In this document: positions 6,401 through 8,046 of the stretch, in pieces
Position numbering within the stretch: position 1 is the first letter of the stretch
Layout of the letters: each line of letters begins with the position of its first letter
Assembly: GCA_043764135.1 (NCBI GenBank)
Contig: JAYUKV010000133.1
Location: 1-8,046 of the forward strand
DNA: 8,046 bases
From: JAYUKV01 sp043764135
Lineage (GTDB): Bacteria > Patescibacteriota > JACMRA01
Direction of reading: 5' to 3'
The notes under the pieces: model-generated
Told to the model about the DNA's origin: nothing
What the model saw: only the letters and a program-made list of their open reading frames with translations
Databases searched by the model: none
Translations under genes and position numbers: made by a program

Positions 6401-6610
6401 AAACAGCAAAAGTTCCCAGATATACTCAATAGATTATCTTCTTTAGCTCAAAAAGGACTTACTTCAGCTCAAGCAGATTTTATAAAAGAATTGTTATATA
6501 AAACTGAAAGTGCAGCGAGAAAAGATGAGTATATAGACCAACTTGATAATATCCTATCGAAGCTCTGGAAAAAAAATGAAGATAAATTAATTGAATTAGG
6601 AATAGTTTAA
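3461..6610 (+). CDS. Very large multidomain coiled-coil protein of unknown function (1049 aa in this frame; about 1193 aa rejoined)
   Basis: Coding character extends upstream of the TTG at 3461 to at least 3206 (85 more codons, including EPRKSWFGTIVNF), with no ATG or GTG. Position 3461 is therefore only the first possible start codon in this frame, and the true start is probably ATG 3030. Numbering from TTG: a leucine-heptad coiled coil at about 57-85 (QQQLDQLKTENDLLKARLES); a Pro/Thr/Gln linker 90-150; a helical domain about 150-312; a second Pro/Thr/Lys linker 315-435 with PAPAKPVPK; a basic patch GPKKR (433-437); a Gly4 hinge at 460-463; then about 585 residues of mixed, mainly helical sequence to the end (DKLIELGIV). 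There is no signal peptide, membrane span or cell-wall anchor, so it is probably cytoplasmic. The layout suggests a scaffold or structural protein, but I recognise no family. It lies 123 bases downstream of the membrane-anchored GH-like gene on the same strand. Codons are extremely AT-rich (12 G/C in 60 bases at 5161-5220). Confidence 0.8.
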   Translation: MIRSYSISEKAAQVATHSSVIQAATQFAQSRIDQGVKPLTEEQKQASVLNNLPPQEAYTLQQQLDQLKTENDLLKARLESLTNSNLESQKTKPETSPASADPIQTPQEQINPQSPTPLQPINETTNGPQPIPNPSVVTNTESALNPIDQPFNTQLQNKLLSIEKKVKNTFEIAGMHNRDSQLLLAFQDYQSLKSQFAEELINPDSGLIARYNKLPEGEFKNTIRDQISAKIAIIKDLTAKQEALSQFEFKFSSQEYTQYQALKQAYTTKQDQYPTDSEGKNSLVKKSTGYINTEEAIKEIEKQFTAQQSREAAKTAQPQTKVVSKPEAPKIKTTPQTDETVLAEQNPATYPNLIIDGNSDQQLEINFNLSNDTSESPAPDITTSLDNNSEILIENVETPVGPLLPIPTSRPAPAKPVPKSNLTSEAPKPNIEGPKKRSNASRIIIDLAESIIGQTLIAKGGGGLTFNELTKKFETQNKDQKLLALIEEINTQLKSVNNNELFDDSQFKTIIKLINNYPKNQGSTEYGYNYTSFLMNEEENSITFEIKPTKANSTSTDEYPAKTITLDNLDVDKIQAIKDLINTDPKNNQIKYLLNKLLFVYVSKKDETTVQREALISTLNEVGTILSKSNYNIQNCILNDKGEIVISYTEQLSAVDKPTNENLILNPETIQLTGLNPGLLLAKIQQIDKTLKSNRPIKNVKLSYEYENDVLTQLDLEFTLKKTFYPKVTQKLRLNNTLVDPELFENIVNFDKTFRSLFTEEDMKSLIYRMIEKEAPELISHTYIPSDKSPFYQDSVERKTFMDEQLKIFDGIQLFSDGLDYISTPEFDMSNGTTPNNFTRQELQANNEKIREVYKQALQDPDLSSKVLEFAKLLKPSNIDPDGSKAKVMADSIKQYIAHNVIQELVISFKEKGFAEPFIDPESNIILDLQSMDRPNFIQDYILPIIKDQLVIRYPEYSSIYEFEDSSLAKLENTNITLNDKQQKFPDILNRLSSLAQKGLTSAQADFIKELLYKTESAARKDEYIDQLDNILSKLWKKNEDKLIELGIV

Positions 6611-6613
6611 ATT

Positions 6614-6653
6614 AACAAAAAATATCCCCTCAATTACAAATGTAATTGAGGGG
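6614..6653 (-). terminator. Strong intrinsic terminator between convergent genes
   Basis: CCCCTCAATTACA (6626-6638) and TGTAATTGAGGGG (6641-6653) form a perfect 13-bp stem with a 2-base loop. On the minus strand it is followed by ATATTTTTTG, so it terminates the 7800-6676 gene, whose stop lies 23 bases away. On the + strand there is no T-run after it (TTCGAAG), but the stem probably also protects the 3' end of the large gene ending at 6610. Confidence 0.85.
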
Positions 6654-6675
6654 TTCGAAGTTGTCTCAGGTCTTA

Positions 6676-7800
6676 TTAGACACTCAGGTCAACTTCTCCG
6701 GACTGCTCTTCGACTGGGATCTCGGGGATAGCTTGTTGGCTATCGCTGACCTCTTCAGAATCAGTGCCATCAATATCAGTTTCAGAATCTTCGCTATCAC
6801 TGCTTTCAAGCAGGTTGGTAGCGTTAACGCCGATGCTAGTAAACAACGCCACCAGCTTGCCGATACTGTTCCCAAAGAAAGGCTTATCACCTTCCATAAT
6901 TTTGGTACGTCCGGTTTTGCCGTAAAATACGACTTCACCGTCACGGAGGTAAGCAGTGATTGTTAGCCGTCGTGTCCCAACAAGGATGTTGGTAATTACA
7001 GCAGTCAGACTGTAAGTATGTCCTTGACTGTTAGATCGTCGAACAGTACGTACTTCAATCACCTTTGTCAAGGAGACATCATCATGTGCGTTGACAAAAT
7101 CAACAACCTTACTCAAGACCGAAACTGAATTTCGCATAGCAAATGCCATGTCGTCAATTTTGGGAACGGCTTGGAAAGTCATTTCGATATGTTTAAACGA
7201 AGGCAAAGAATCTTCACCATTTTCAAACACAATTTGGTCTTCGTAAAGTCCAACAGCAGAATCAGCAGTTTGAATCTGAGTTGTTTTCGTGGTTTTAGCA
7301 GTGGCTTGAATTGCTTTTGCAACCCAAGCAGCGCTACGAACGTACTTTGAATAGATCTTGAGAGAGTCAGTGACCCCCCCTTCAATCTCTTCTTTAGCTT
7401 GCTCCCAAGTCATTTTTTTGTCTTGAGGTTTGTTGAATGTGTTGGCTGATGCGTTTGTGTTGCAGTACCACATTTGGTCTCCAACTTTAAAAAGCAAGGT
7501 GCTTTGAATTTTTGACTTATTGCCTTTAGAGGCGACAATCGAAACAGTCAGCTGTGACACAGCGGGCATAAATGGGAACTGTAGTTCCTCAATATGCTTC
7601 AGTGTCAAAAAAAGCATGTCTGTGTACTGATTGCTTTCAGCAGGGACATATCCCTGTAAAATCACCTCTGAAATCCCTCGGATCGAGCTTGCCGCTTCGA
7701 TCTTCTCAAGTACTGCACTTCCCTCTTCAGTAAGAGGCAATGCTTTGCTTAAGGTGTTAACATGAGGTAATCTTTGGCGTGGGAATTTTTGATTCGACAT
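6676..7800 (-). CDS. Hypothetical protein with acidic Ser/Asp/Glu tail (374 aa)
   Basis: Soluble protein starting MSNQKFPRQRLPHVN, with no signal peptide or membrane span. GAGGA 8 bases before ATG on the minus strand and a consensus promoter support the start. Two regions look alike: residues 82-114 (SQLTVSIVASKGNK...LLFKVGDQMWYCN) and 263-295 (YSLTAVITNILVG...AYLRDGEVVFYGK). Both run strand, basic turn, strand, Gly-Asp/Glu turn, aromatic strand, suggesting a duplicated beta-rich domain. Between them is an Ala/Thr/Lys-rich helix (156-176, AAWVAKAIQATAKTTKTTQ). Residues 332-374 are a disordered acidic tail (SSDSEDSETDIDGTDSEE). Acidic tails of this kind occur in single-strand DNA binding proteins and chaperone-like proteins, where they recruit partners, but the rest does not show a recognisable OB fold, so no function is assigned. 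Codons are mid-GC (26 G/C in 60 bases at 7021-7080), in contrast with the neighbouring large gene. It is a monocistronic unit. Confidence 0.8.
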   Translation of the reverse strand: MSNQKFPRQRLPHVNTLSKALPLTEEGSAVLEKIEAASSIRGISEVILQGYVPAESNQYTDMLFLTLKHIEELQFPFMPAVSQLTVSIVASKGNKSKIQSTLLFKVGDQMWYCNTNASANTFNKPQDKKMTWEQAKEEIEGGVTDSLKIYSKYVRSAAWVAKAIQATAKTTKTTQIQTADSAVGLYEDQIVFENGEDSLPSFKHIEMTFQAVPKIDDMAFAMRNSVSVLSKVVDFVNAHDDVSLTKVIEVRTVRRSNSQGHTYSLTAVITNILVGTRRLTITAYLRDGEVVFYGKTGRTKIMEGDKPFFGNSIGKLVALFTSIGVNATNLLESSDSEDSETDIDGTDSEEVSDSQQAIPEIPVEEQSGEVDLSV

Positions 7801-7837
7801 GATTCAGTCCTCTATGGTTGAACGTTTTCCTAATTTA

Positions 7838-7866
7838 AACATACCATAAAAAACAAGCATTGTCAA
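7838..7866 (-). promoter_or_regulatory. Sigma70-type promoter for the 7800-6676 gene
   Basis: On the minus strand a perfect TTGACA (7866-7861) is followed after 17 bases by TATGTT (7843-7838), preceded by TGG (extended -10). Transcription would start near 7831, giving a leader of about 30 bases that contains the GAGGA ribosome site. Confidence 0.75.
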
Positions 7867-7880
7867 GTCTATTTCGTAGC

Positions 7881-7900
7881 TTTAATTTTACTAAATTAAA
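7881..7900. repeat. AT inverted repeat upstream of the 7800 gene promoter
   Basis: TTTAATTT (7881-7888) pairs with AAATTAAA (7893-7900) around TACT. It lies about 15 bases upstream of the -35 of the minus-strand promoter. On the + strand it is followed by CACTATTTTTTT. It may be an AT-rich upstream (UP-like) element, an operator or a weak terminator. Confidence 0.3.
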
Positions 7901-7951
7901 CACTATTTTTTTAACTTTGTATTATTATGGACTGAGCAATTTTTATTGATA

Positions 7952-7968
7952 GGACTTCCGCAAAACCC
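7952..7968. repeat. Possible terminal inverted repeat of an IS element
   Basis: GGACTTCCGCAAAACCC resembles the GGACTTxCGCA-type ends known for IS5-group elements, frequent in cyanobacteria and other bacteria. If so, an element would extend right, out of the window, or this is a solo remnant. The partner end is not in this window, so this rests on motif resemblance only. Confidence 0.3.
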
Positions 7969-7992
7969 AATTTCGATTAAACACTCTAATTA

Positions 7993-8022
7993 GCCCTCAC
8001 CTTTGGTGAGAGCCTCTTTTCT
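7993..8022 (+). terminator. Intrinsic terminator with no visible upstream gene
   Basis: CTCACC (7996-8001) and GGTGAG (8005-8010) pair around TTT. The stem extends by GC/GC (7993-7994 with 8012-8013) across one C-A mismatch. CTCTTTTCTT follows on the + strand. No + strand ORF precedes it in 7801-7992, so it either ends a short untranslated RNA or blocks read-through into whatever lies to the right. Confidence 0.55.
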
Positions 8023-8046
8023 TGCTGCTCATTGTTAGTAATTATC

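Noticed and set aside
6646..6966. Plus-strand 106-residue ORF across the 6626-6653 terminator
   Set aside because: It starts inside the hairpin and runs antisense to the 7800-6676 gene, with no ribosome site.
6684..7385. Two further minus-strand ORFs (6684-6944 and 7179-7385) inside the 374-aa gene
   Set aside because: They are out-of-frame shadows on the same strand as a well supported gene with a promoter and Shine-Dalgarno.
1..8046. CRISPR array, tRNA, rRNA or riboswitch
   Set aside because: I saw no regularly spaced repeats, tRNA-like cloverleaf with CCA end, rRNA motif or known aptamer in any spacer.
1..8046. Alternative genetic code (UGA as Gly or Trp)
   Set aside because: All main ORFs end at TAA, use GGN and TGG normally and contain no internal TGA that would need recoding.

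Overview
The window is an accessory-looking stretch of a low-GC bacterial genome or mobile replicon. It holds no ribosomal, tRNA, replication or central-metabolism gene, and I recognise no gene well enough to give a symbol. Codons are standard (TAA stops; no sign of UGA recoding). Short transcription units, each with its own sigma70-type promoter and hairpin terminator, plus membrane-anchored and very large proteins of unknown function, would fit a small-genome Patescibacteria (CPR)-type host. That placement is a weak inference, because nothing here is a phylogenetic marker.

Layout: 1-87 is the 3' end of an open frame that may be the C-terminus of an insertion-sequence transposase. 132-356 is a small unknown ORF. 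357-557 is a regulatory spacer with several inverted repeats and a good promoter whose -10 lies inside a palindrome followed by eight T. 558-1094 (+) is a 178-aa protein with possible degenerate GNAT-like topology. It converges on a 147-aa unknown gene (1632-1189, -), and the two are separated by two separate, oppositely oriented intrinsic terminators. A 101-base divergent spacer leads to 1734-2906 (+), a single-pass membrane-anchored protein with a glycoside-hydrolase-like (GH26/clan A-like) pattern. Next is a giant, cytoplasmic-looking, coiled-coil and Pro/Thr-linker protein spanning 3030-6610. In this sequence it is split by a one-base frame change near 3200-3212. It converges on a 374-aa acidic-tailed protein (7800-6676, -), with a perfect 13-bp hairpin between them. 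The right end (7801-8046) carries that gene's promoter, a transposon-end-like motif at 7952-7968 and an unattached + strand terminator at 7993-8022.

The genes fall into two styles. Those at 558, 1632(-) and 7800(-) have mid-GC codons and clear Shine-Dalgarno sequences. Those at 132, 1734 and 3030 are very AT-rich and have no usable Shine-Dalgarno; 1734 may be leaderless. This could reflect expression-level selection in one genome or mixed origins. A membrane-anchored GH-like protein followed by a very large multidomain protein is the most system-like pair, but no biochemical role can be assigned to the set from sequence alone.
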